Below, piece after piece: positions 1 to 6,463 of a DNA stretch of 7,482 nucleotides. The notes beneath the pieces were generated by a model, which was not told where the DNA came from, ran no database searches, and was given only the letters and a program-made list of their open reading frames with translations. This DNA is from Acidobacteriota bacterium (GTDB lineage Bacteria; Acidobacteriota; Vicinamibacteria; Vicinamibacterales; SCN-69-37): contig JAKALV010000162.1 of assembly GCA_021824055.1 (NCBI GenBank), forward strand, positions 1 through 7,482, given 5' to 3'. Positions within the stretch are counted from its first letter, which is position 1. Each line of letters opens with the position of its first letter. The position numbers were made by a program, and so were the translations under genes.

Positions 1-1
1 C

Positions 2-121
2 ATCAGCATTGCCGGCAATGTGGCGGTGACGCAGCTGGTCGACCGCGCGAGGCCCGGTGAACCGGCCCTCGGCGTGCACGTGCGGGTGCCGAAGAGCATC
101 TTCCGCGACGGCGCGCGCTGA
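2..121 (+). CDS. C-terminal end of an unrecognised protein (partial, 5' end outside window)
   Basis: This frame is open from the window edge and ends at a TGA at 119-121, giving 39 residues that finish with VHVRVPKSIFRDGAR. The two other forward frames do not give a comparable reading: the frame starting at base 1 hits TGA at 58-60. Codon use is GC-rich at third positions, like the genes around it, which supports real coding. The fragment is too short for me to assign a family, and no motif is recognisable. The phosphatase gene starts 40 nt downstream on the same strand, so the two may share a transcript. That is an inference from spacing only. Confidence 0.5.
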   Translation: MSIAGNVAVTQLVDRARPGEPALGVHVRVPKSIFRDGAR

Positions 122-161
122 CTTCAGCTTTTCTTAAGGTTGGTGTGATCCAATCGACGCC

Positions 162-731
162 TTGAGATATCTTCGAGCACTTCGCTGGCTGGCGGCGGTG
201 ATCGCCGTTCTCGGTATCGCGTGGGCGATCGACAACGCGTGGCGCAATGCGTCGTATCCGGATGAAAAGCTGACGCTGCGCGGCGTGGCCAACTTCGGGC
301 GCGTCGGCCCCCGCCTGTATCGAGGCGCCCAGCCCTCAGACGAGGGCTTCGCCGGCCTTCGGGCCCTGGGCGTGAACACCGTGATCAGCTTCACGCAGGG
401 CGAAGAGGGCACCCGGGCCGAGGCGGCACACATCGCGAAACTCGGCATGGACTACATCACGCTGCCGTGGAGCACGATGGCCGTGCCGGACGCCGACCAG
501 ATCAGCACCTTCCTCACCTACCTGCGAGAACACCCGGACCGCACGATCTTCGTGCACTGCAAAGCGGGCGCCGACCGCACGGGCGTGATGATCGCCCTGT
601 CGCGCATTGCGCTCGACAAGTGGCCGACGCAGCGGGCCATCGACGAGATGAACGCGTTCCACTACCACTTCATCTTCCTGCCGCACCTGCAGCGGTTCGT
701 GGAACGCTTCGGCGCCGCAGCGCAGCCCTGA
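162..731 (+). CDS. Membrane-anchored or exported dual-specificity (tyrosine) protein phosphatase-like protein
   Basis: This 189-residue protein carries the cysteine-phosphatase signature HCKAGADRTG. The nucleophile would be Cys133 and the phosphate-binding Arg Arg139 (CX5R). An upstream acidic residue, Asp110 or Asp112, is a candidate general acid. The YRGAQP motif at 53-58, followed by LRALGVNTVISF, matches the N-terminal strand of bacterial DSP-like phosphatases. Residues 7-25 are hydrophobic after a basic N-terminus (Arg2, Arg5, Arg8). This looks like a signal anchor, or a signal peptide with possible cleavage after AWA (20-22), and would put the catalytic domain on the periplasmic side. 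The start is a TTG: the frame is closed by TAA at 135-137, no other start lies between, and the next candidate (GTG at 198) would cut through the hydrophobic segment. The ribosome-binding site is poor; AAGG at 136-139 is about 22 nt away. The substrate is unknown: phosphotyrosine, a phospholipid or a sugar phosphate are all possible. The gene converges on the VWFA gene with a 3-nt gap. Confidence 0.85.
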   Translation: MRYLRALRWLAAVIAVLGIAWAIDNAWRNASYPDEKLTLRGVANFGRVGPRLYRGAQPSDEGFAGLRALGVNTVISFTQGEEGTRAEAAHIAKLGMDYITLPWSTMAVPDADQISTFLTYLREHPDRTIFVHCKAGADRTGVMIALSRIALDKWPTQRAIDEMNAFHYHFIFLPHLQRFVERFGAAAQP

Positions 732-734
732 GCG

Positions 735-2936
735 TCAGCGCACGTAGAACGCGACGCGCGGAAACACGAACTTCCCGCCCGCCTCGTCGATGATGTTCAC
801 CTGGCAGGTATACAGTCCCGGCGTGAAGTCGGAGGCCGGCACGTCGAACTGGAAGAGCGCGGCTTTGCGCGCGGCCACATCGTAGGCCGTGCGCTCGACC
901 ACAGGGGTCTCCATCACCCTCACCTTGCCGCGGTAGAACGCGAGGCTCGTCTGCAGTCGCGGCGCGCCGTTCTCTGCCGTGGCGTCGTACACCTCGTAGT
1001 AGAAATAGAGGTGCTGGTCGCGCGGCACGACGTGCGTGAGGCTGGGCACCATCTCGAGCCCGTCCTTGATCAACGGATTCTCGGCGCGTCCCTTGGTGTT
1101 GGGCTGCACTTGCGTGCTGAGCACGACCGAACTCACCTTGACCGGCGCCTTGCTCAATTCCGGCACGATCACCGGCGTTTCGTACGACCCGATCTGACCG
1201 GACGCGTTCTCGCGCACCACCACTTTCATGGTGAAACGGCCCGCCGGCAGCGTCACCGCCGTCTGATACTGCACTTGCTTGGTCGCCAGCGTCGCGGCCG
1301 AGCCGGGCGGAATGGTGACAGTGTCGCGGATCTGACCCACCGGAAAACCGCGCTCGTCGCGCACGTATCCGAGCACGTCCAGCGTGATCTTGTTCTTCGA
1401 GACCGGAATCGACGAACCCGGCACCGCCAGCGACAGCGGGACGAAGTACCGGTCGGTCGCGAGCCGGAAGTAGTTCGCGGACACAATGACCGGCAAGTCG
1501 GTCGCGGACACCTGGCTCTGGAGCTGTTCCTGCATCGCGAACCGACGATCCGCGCGGCCCGTATGCGAGAAATCTGCTTCGGCGTAGTAGCCGGCGCGGG
1601 ATTCGACCTTGAGGCCCGGCTGCTTCACCCGCACGTGGATCCGGCGAAAGCGTCCGTCGAGCGCCGGGTTGGTGCTGCTGTAGCCGAGGATGTAATAGGC
1701 GGAGATGTCGCGCTGCACCTTCGTGAACGCCTCCCCGAAATCGTTCGTGTCCGTGAACGCGGTGCCGCCTGTATCGGCCGCCAGCGTGGTCAGTGTTTCC
1801 TGCGACGCGGCCAGCTGCGCCACCTGGCCGCGCATGCTCGATCCCGAAAACGCGCCGCGGCCGCCACGGCTGCCCTGGCTGGCCGAGCCGCCGGGGATGA
1901 CGGTCTGCAGCCCACGCGTGTCGACGGGATAGATCGACACATTCGACCGCACCGCCGCATTAACGGCCATGCGCAGCTCCACCTGATTGTCCGCGCCGCT
2001 TTTTTGCAGGCCCGCGCTGAAGTACACGATCGCCTTCTTCTGCTCGATGTCGCCCAGGCGCTCGGCCAGCATCTTGATCGCGCGCAGCCGGACGTCGTTG
2101 TTGAACAGATCAAATTCCGACGTGTCCGTCGACGTCGTGTCGTCGGTGGCGGCCGCCGCCGCTTCGTCGGTCGCCATCGTCGACGCAACGGCCTCCGTCG
2201 TCGCCATGCCACTCGCCGCCGACAGACCCGCGAGCGTGTTCTGCACTTTGACCCGATCCAGGGTGAAGTCGGTCAGGACGTTGAGCGACGTGCTGACCGT
2301 CGCCACGGCGACCAGATCGGCGTCCGTCATCTGCGTCCGGACATAGGCCATGGCCGAATCAATGGCGCGTTGAACGTCTTCCGGCTGCATGGAGCTGGTA
2401 TCAAAGAGCAGAATCACCAGGCGACGGCCGGCCAGATCCTCCTTGGTCACGGGATCCTTCGGCGGCTCTGGTGCCTCCTTCGGCGCAGCCGCCGGGGCTC
2501 CGGCCGCCGCGGTGACAGGCGGCCGGGTCGGCGTCAGTGCCACCTTCCCGGTGTCGAGAATCGTCGACAGATCCGCCATCGGCTTGGCGGCCGTGCTGAC
2601 TTCCTCGAAGTCGAACGAGCTGATCGATTGCGCCTTGCCGTCTTCCGTGATCTCGAAGTCCTGGGGCTTCAGGCCGCGTACGATCGCGCCGTTCTTGTCA
2701 CGCACGACGACGTCCACCATCACGAGATCGACGCCGGTGCGAAACAGCGGCTTGGCTTTCGGCGGCGCCTGCGTTCCCTGCCGGCCCGACACAGCGGGCG
2801 CGAACCCCACGCACAAGGCCGCCACGATCAGCGCAACAGTACGCCGGACAGCGGGTCGGCGAGCCGGGGATCCGATCGCCGGGGATGACGGGAGGACCTT
2901 GGACCCGGGACGCTGCACCTCGGACGTCGACGTCAT
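735..2936 (-). CDS. Exported VWFA-related (acidobacterial-type) domain protein
   Basis: The protein has 733 residues. Basic residues (RR at 26-27 and 31-32) precede a hydrophobic run at 33-48, a likely signal peptide cleaved near AVSG (48-51), though the 30-residue leader is long. Residues 64-112 (FRTGVDLVMVDVVVRD, GLKPQDFEITEDG) are the characteristic N-terminal module of acidobacterial VWFA-related proteins. A Pro/Ala linker (138-162) leads to a von Willebrand A fold at about 171-345, starting LVILLFDTSSM. The MIDAS-like motif is shortened relative to canonical DxSxS, so metal binding is uncertain. An Ala/Thr/Asp low-complexity insert (240-273) interrupts the fold. Residues 380-452, including YYILGYSSTNPALDGRF, are the conserved end of this family. 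The remaining 280 residues look like beta-sandwich extensions without a name I can give. The frame is open 33 codons further upstream, but that part lies inside the receptor gene. The ATG at 2936, 2 nt after the receptor stop, is the natural start and implies translational coupling. No clear Shine-Dalgarno precedes it. The role is probably envelope protein-protein interaction or adhesion. Confidence 0.88.
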   Translation of the reverse strand: MTSTSEVQRPGSKVLPSSPAIGSPARRPAVRRTVALIVAALCVGFAPAVSGRQGTQAPPKAKPLFRTGVDLVMVDVVVRDKNGAIVRGLKPQDFEITEDGKAQSISSFDFEEVSTAAKPMADLSTILDTGKVALTPTRPPVTAAAGAPAAAPKEAPEPPKDPVTKEDLAGRRLVILLFDTSSMQPEDVQRAIDSAMAYVRTQMTDADLVAVATVSTSLNVLTDFTLDRVKVQNTLAGLSAASGMATTEAVASTMATDEAAAAATDDTTSTDTSEFDLFNNDVRLRAIKMLAERLGDIEQKKAIVYFSAGLQKSGADNQVELRMAVNAAVRSNVSIYPVDTRGLQTVIPGGSASQGSRGGRGAFSGSSMRGQVAQLAASQETLTTLAADTGGTAFTDTNDFGEAFTKVQRDISAYYILGYSSTNPALDGRFRRIHVRVKQPGLKVESRAGYYAEADFSHTGRADRRFAMQEQLQSQVSATDLPVIVSANYFRLATDRYFVPLSLAVPGSSIPVSKNKITLDVLGYVRDERGFPVGQIRDTVTIPPGSAATLATKQVQYQTAVTLPAGRFTMKVVVRENASGQIGSYETPVIVPELSKAPVKVSSVVLSTQVQPNTKGRAENPLIKDGLEMVPSLTHVVPRDQHLYFYYEVYDATAENGAPRLQTSLAFYRGKVRVMETPVVERTAYDVAARKAALFQFDVPASDFTPGLYTCQVNIIDEAGGKFVFPRVAFYVR

Positions 2937-2938
2937 GG

Positions 2939-5900
2939 CTAGAACCGGATGTTGAGCGTTGCGGAACGCATGCCCCGCACCGACGTGACCTGGCCGAACG
3001 TCGGCGAATTCACCGTCGTATCGATCGCGCCCCAATTCACGGTGTTCAAGACGTTGGTCGCGTTCATCTGAATGCTCAGCACGTGCGAGTTGCCGAAGCG
3101 CACATCGCGCGTTCCGGACATGTTCAGCTGGTGACTCCAGGGCCCGATGATGATGTTGCGCGCGGAGTTCCCGAACCTGCCGGCCGCCGGCACGGAGAAG
3201 GCCGCCGTGTTGAAGAAGCGGTCGATCGTCGGGTTGCCCAGCGCGATCGGCTGGCCGTTGTAGTCGGCACGCAGCGTGCCGTTGGTACCGCGTGACACAT
3301 CGCTGACCGAACCCGTGATGCGTGCGGTCAGCGGTGAGCCCGACGTGTCGGAGAAGTTGGCGTGAATCGACCAGTCCGAGAACAGCGCGGCCGCAAATCC
3401 GCCGCCGTCCAGCCAGCGCTTGTTCGGGCCAAACGGCAACTCCCAGGTCAGGTCGGCGTTGATCTGATGCCGGCGGTCAAATGAGCTCAAGCCCCATTCG
3501 GCCGCGAGATTCCTGTCGTCCTGGGCCACCGTCGTGCCGCCGCCGGTCGCCGTCGTGTTGTCCATCGACTTGCCGAGCGTGTAGCTGCCGCCAAAGGCGA
3601 GCCCCTTGAACTGCCGATGCCGCACGGTGATCGTGCCTGCGTGCAGAATCGAATGGCCCTGCGACGTCTGCCAGTTGAACGACTGCACGCCCGGTATCAG
3701 CAGGCCGCTCGGCCCGCGGTTCGGCGCACGCAGCAGATCGAGGTGCTCGCCGTCGGTGCCCATGTAGCCCAGATCCACGGTCCACACCCGGAACGATTTG
3801 GTGACGTTGGCGTTCCAGGTGTGAATCAGGCCGAGCTGGTAGTTCTTGTCGATGCCGTAGTTGTTCGTGGTCGTCGACGCCGCGATGTTGGCAAACGCGT
3901 TCGACAGTGGCAGCGCCGCCAGCGCCGTTCCCTGAGCGGTATCCACGACCGCAAACGGGGGCTGCGCCACAAGCTGCCGCGCAATCTGCGCGTAGGAGCC
4001 CGCGTTGTAACTGAGGCCGTACCCGGCGCGCAGGATGACACCCGTCTTCATGCGATACGCGATGCCGACACGCGGCGCGATGTTGTTCTTGTCGGTCTTC
4101 ACGAGCCCGGCTGGAAACGCGCCGGAAAAGGGACCTGTTGCGCCCGCCAGCACCGGTGCCACGGCCGTGAAACCCGCCGCCGCATCAAGGTTGACCATCT
4201 GACCGTTGGCTTCCACATACGGTGGCGCCAACTCGTACCGCACGCCATAGCTGACCGTCGTTCGCGCGTTCGGACGCCAGTCGTCCTGCATGTACAGGCT
4301 GAACGCCTTGTTGCGCAGCCGCACTTCGCCCGGGCCGAATTGCCGGCTGGCCGACTGCGCGAGGCCCAGCAGGAAATCGGCGTAGTCATAACCGCCGCGC
4401 GGCACCGACTTCACGCCCGATGAATACAGGCCCGTGAATGTGAAACTGCCGCGTGCGTTCGCGTCGCTCCGGCTGTTCGACCAATCCTGACGGAACGCGC
4501 CGCCCAGGCGAAACGCGTGCTTCGGCGTGGGGCGGACCCACGAATAGGCGATCGTGATCCGGTCGTCCTTCCGTTCGGTCGCCGTCTGATCGCGGACGCT
4601 GCTGAACGTGGAAAACGACAGGGTCGGCACGCCCCAATCAAACGGATCGGTCGCCACGCCGCGAATCCCCGCGAGGCCCGCCACGTCTTCCACGTTCGCG
4701 TAGTTGCTCATCGACGTGTTCGCGGTGTGGGAATAGTTGATGTTCAGGCTCTGGAGCATCCGCCCGTGCGCGATGTTGAATCCGATCGGCACCGCCAGAC
4801 TCGATCCGGTGGTCTTGCCGCCGAGCGCCGGAAACACGCTGGTCTGGTCGTTGGCGTTGCGCCGCCACTGCACCTGCGCGTTCATCGACACACTCCGGCG
4901 CGCTTGCTGCGGCGCGCCACCGCGTGCCCCGCCGCCCGCGCGCCCGCCGCCACCGCCGAACCCACCACGGCCACCACCGCCGCGCCCGGCCGGAGCCGCC
5001 GTGAACTGCTGCGCCAGGCGGACACTCACGCTGTCCGAGGTCGATTTCGTGGTCGTGGAGTAGTGAAAGTTCTGGGAGGTGCCCTCGAGATTCGGCGGCG
5101 GAATGAACCGCTCGAGCGACACCGACCCGGGGTTCATCCGATCCGTGGGAATCCGGTTGCCGGCAAACGGCTGGCCCGTCGAAGGATCACGAATCGTCAG
5201 ACCCGTGCCCGAAAAATCGCCCGCGCGCATCGCGACCGTCGGCACGCTGGCGTAATGATCGAACAGGTTGTTCGAATGGTTGCCGGCGTAGTTGAGAAAG
5301 AAGCTGGTGCGAGTTCCGCCCAACAAGCCGGGAATCTTGAGTGGGCCACCCACCGTGCCGCCGTACGCATTCCGCGCGTACGGCTTCTTGACCGAGGTCG
5401 CCCCGGATCGCAACTCGTAGGGCACCGAGTCGAGCGCTGAACCGCCAAAGGAGTAGTTCGATGAAATCTGATATCGACTACCCCCTCCGCGGCCGAAGCG
5501 CCCGCCGCCCGGACCACCCCGGCCAAGCAGAAACCCGCCGCGTCCACCACCCGGCCCGCCAGGCCCGCCCTGACCTGGAAACATCCCCGTGGCCGGGTCA
5601 AACTCACCGCGCCCGATCGCCAGCATGCGATCGGCCATCGCGCCACGGTCGATGTTCGTCATATCGCCGCTGATGGCGACCGACTCGGTGGCCGCGTTGG
5701 TCGAGAATCCGGGTGGCAGCAGACTGCGGGCCGCCTCGCTGTTTGCCTCGGGCGGTGTCACTTCCAGCGCGGTCGCGGCGTTCGCATCCGTCCGCGCATT
5801 GAGTGCCTGAAAGCGCGTCCCCGCCGCGCCCGCCCGGCCCGCTGGTGCCGCCGGCGTGGGCGCCGGCGTCCGGGGGGCAAAGGTAAACGCCAGATCAATG

Positions 5901-6238
5901 GTCGTGTCACACGCGGAAGCCGGCAGGGCGATGTCTTTCTGGAATGCGGAGAAGGCCGTCAGTTCGGCGGTGATCCGATACGTGGCGCCGGCCGGCAGGA
6001 CGAGTTTGTAGGTGCCGTCGACGTCCGTCGACGTCGCGCCTTTCACGGTGGTTCCTTCCCTGGCCAGGACCGCCACGCCCGGCAACGGCGACGTCCCGCT
6101 CATCGCGCGGCCGACAATCGTGCAGCGACCGGCGGGTGTCTGCGGTGCCGCCAGCAACGGCAGACCGAACGCGGCGAGGGCCGCCGTTCCCGCCAGGATC
6201 GCCGTCCGTCGTTGAAGAGCGACACTCGAAACCATCAT
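2939..6238 (-). CDS. Oar-like TonB-dependent receptor with N-terminal carboxypeptidase-regulatory domain
   Basis: This is an outer-membrane protein of 1099 residues. A signal peptide occupies residues 1-31 (RR at 10-11, hydrophobic core to LLAA). A CnaB/carboxypeptidase-regulatory fold follows at about 38-120, with GVAVLAREG, DVDGTYKLVLPAG and a Cys39/Cys110 pair that could form a disulfide. Residues 121-220 lead to a Gly/Arg-rich tract (221-254). A long beta-barrel starts near 256. Its Oar-type marks include YGGTVGGPL (292-300), RAGDFSGTGLTIRDPSTGQP (338-357), GNRIPTDRMNPGS (360-372) and LYMQDDWRPN (648-657). A second Gly/Arg tract lies at 417-442. The chain ends in TLNIRF, with the terminal Phe expected for BAM-assembled barrels. 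I do not recognise a standard plug domain or TonB box. I chose the ATG at 6238, with GGA 8 nt upstream. A second ATG follows directly at 6235, and an in-frame TTG at 6256 would add six residues. Known relatives take part in uptake of large substrates, surface display or adhesion; the ligand here cannot be read. It is first in a pair with the VWFA gene. Confidence 0.9.
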   Translation of the reverse strand: MMVSSVALQRRTAILAGTAALAAFGLPLLAAPQTPAGRCTIVGRAMSGTSPLPGVAVLAREGTTVKGATSTDVDGTYKLVLPAGATYRITAELTAFSAFQKDIALPASACDTTIDLAFTFAPRTPAPTPAAPAGRAGAAGTRFQALNARTDANAATALEVTPPEANSEAARSLLPPGFSTNAATESVAISGDMTNIDRGAMADRMLAIGRGEFDPATGMFPGQGGPGGPGGGRGGFLLGRGGPGGGRFGRGGGSRYQISSNYSFGGSALDSVPYELRSGATSVKKPYARNAYGGTVGGPLKIPGLLGGTRTSFFLNYAGNHSNNLFDHYASVPTVAMRAGDFSGTGLTIRDPSTGQPFAGNRIPTDRMNPGSVSLERFIPPPNLEGTSQNFHYSTTTKSTSDSVSVRLAQQFTAAPAGRGGGGRGGFGGGGGRAGGGARGGAPQQARRSVSMNAQVQWRRNANDQTSVFPALGGKTTGSSLAVPIGFNIAHGRMLQSLNINYSHTANTSMSNYANVEDVAGLAGIRGVATDPFDWGVPTLSFSTFSSVRDQTATERKDDRITIAYSWVRPTPKHAFRLGGAFRQDWSNSRSDANARGSFTFTGLYSSGVKSVPRGGYDYADFLLGLAQSASRQFGPGEVRLRNKAFSLYMQDDWRPNARTTVSYGVRYELAPPYVEANGQMVNLDAAAGFTAVAPVLAGATGPFSGAFPAGLVKTDKNNIAPRVGIAYRMKTGVILRAGYGLSYNAGSYAQIARQLVAQPPFAVVDTAQGTALAALPLSNAFANIAASTTTNNYGIDKNYQLGLIHTWNANVTKSFRVWTVDLGYMGTDGEHLDLLRAPNRGPSGLLIPGVQSFNWQTSQGHSILHAGTITVRHRQFKGLAFGGSYTLGKSMDNTTATGGGTTVAQDDRNLAAEWGLSSFDRRHQINADLTWELPFGPNKRWLDGGGFAAALFSDWSIHANFSDTSGSPLTARITGSVSDVSRGTNGTLRADYNGQPIALGNPTIDRFFNTAAFSVPAAGRFGNSARNIIIGPWSHQLNMSGTRDVRFGNSHVLSIQMNATNVLNTVNWGAIDTTVNSPTFGQVTSVRGMRSATLNIRF
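4913..4990 (-). repeat. Low-complexity Gly/Arg-rich (RGG-like) coding tract 2 in the receptor
   Basis: The minus strand encodes residues 417-442, made of GRGGGGRGG, FGGGGGRAGGG and ARGGA. It follows an alternating beta-strand-like segment (SVSVRLAQQF) and precedes another (SMNAQVQWRR). It therefore most likely forms a loop between two barrel strands, either periplasmic or extracellular. Its composition matches the first Gly/Arg tract about 170 residues earlier. Confidence 0.72.
5477..5578 (-). repeat. Low-complexity Gly/Arg-rich (RGG-like) coding tract 1 in the receptor
   Basis: The minus strand encodes residues 221-254 of the receptor, built from irregular GGPGG, GGRGG and GRGGG units with Phe spacers (GGF, GRF). 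On the plus strand it appears as a C-rich stretch of ccgcc, ccacc and ccgcg units. It sits between the region after the CnaB-like domain and the first recognisable barrel strands, where the plug would be expected. The units are degenerate, not a perfect tandem array, so the tract is more probably a flexible linker than a recent slippage product. Confidence 0.75.
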
Positions 6239-6335
6239 TCGATCAGTCCATCGCAAATGGAGCGGTCAGCCGACCCAACAGATACGAGAGACCGCCGGCG
6301 CGAGGGGAGGAGAGGGTTCGCGACCGGCGGCCGAT

Positions 6336-6365
6336 GCTTGGGTGTTACTCATGAACCTCCCAAGC
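6336..6365. repeat. Perfect 7-bp inverted repeat upstream of the receptor gene
   Basis: The arms are GCTTGGG at 6336-6342 and CCCAAGC at 6359-6365, with a 16-nt AT-richer centre. The repeat ends about 98 nt before the receptor start, within the leader or promoter region. It could be a two-half-site operator (centre-to-centre distance 23 bp, about two helical turns) or a weak RNA hairpin in the leader. It does not match the IscR or NsrR consensus operators as I know them. A chance 7-bp match is possible. Confidence 0.35.
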
Positions 6366-6430
6366 TGTTTCTCTTTAGACCGTCATGGTGGAGCGAAACT
6401 TCCAAGGGACGAGCCGGCGGAGCGTGCGTC

Positions 6431-6454
6431 GAACCGGTCGGACAGGACCGGCCC
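6431..6454 (-). terminator. Candidate hairpin terminator after the Rrf2 gene
   Basis: On the minus strand CCGGTC and GACCGG (6451-6446 and 6439-6434) form a perfect 6-bp stem with a 6-nt loop. Two G-U pairs and a G-C pair extend it to 9 bp. The perfect stem begins 12 nt after the Rrf2 stop codon, where a terminator for the dehydrogenase-acetyltransferase-regulator operon would be expected. There is no U-tract after the stem (TTCGACGC follows). It is therefore a non-canonical terminator, an RNA-stabilising hairpin, or a coincidence in GC-rich DNA. Confidence 0.35.
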
Positions 6455-6463
6455 ATCGCTACC

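Larger units (their letters stand above)
6239..6463 (-). promoter_or_regulatory. Intergenic region: leader and presumed promoter of the receptor/VWFA pair
   Basis: These 225 nt lie between the stop of the Rrf2 gene and the chosen start of the receptor, with both genes on the minus strand. I see no convincing coding frame. The part nearest Rrf2 holds a GC-rich hairpin (6431-6454). The middle, around 6336-6400, is less GC-rich than its surroundings and includes a 7-bp inverted repeat. On the minus strand, TTGGAA followed by TCTAAA resembles -35 and -10 hexamers, but the 20-nt spacer is too long for a confident sigma-70 call. From about 6300 to 6320 the minus strand is a pyrimidine-rich run (CCCTCTCCTCCCCTCG) within the probable 5' leader. 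A promoter is expected here because a new transcription unit appears to begin, but I cannot place it exactly. Confidence 0.4.

Noticed and set aside
1011..2888. A 625-codon open frame on the plus strand, opposite the VWFA gene
   Set aside because: It is rich in Arg and His with no recognisable domain, typical of the antisense frame of a GC-rich gene. The minus-strand frame carries clear family motifs throughout.
2937..3035. A 33-codon upstream extension of the VWFA frame
   Set aside because: It lies wholly within the receptor's C-terminal coding sequence, has no signal-peptide logic, and the ATG at 2936 directly after the receptor stop is a better start.
4517..5440. A 307-codon open frame on the plus strand, opposite the receptor gene
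   Set aside because: Its composition (Arg, His, Ala, Pro) is that of an antisense shadow, and the receptor motifs on the minus strand explain the region.
4913..5578. The C-rich repeated units on the plus strand as a CRISPR or other DNA repeat array
   Set aside because: The units are irregular and in frame with Gly/Arg codons of the receptor, with no constant repeat and spacer pattern.
6364..6410. TTGGAA and TCTAAA as a sigma-70 promoter on the minus strand
   Set aside because: The spacer is about 20 nt, too long for a confident call, and single mismatched hexamers are common by chance. It is mentioned only in the intergenic entry.
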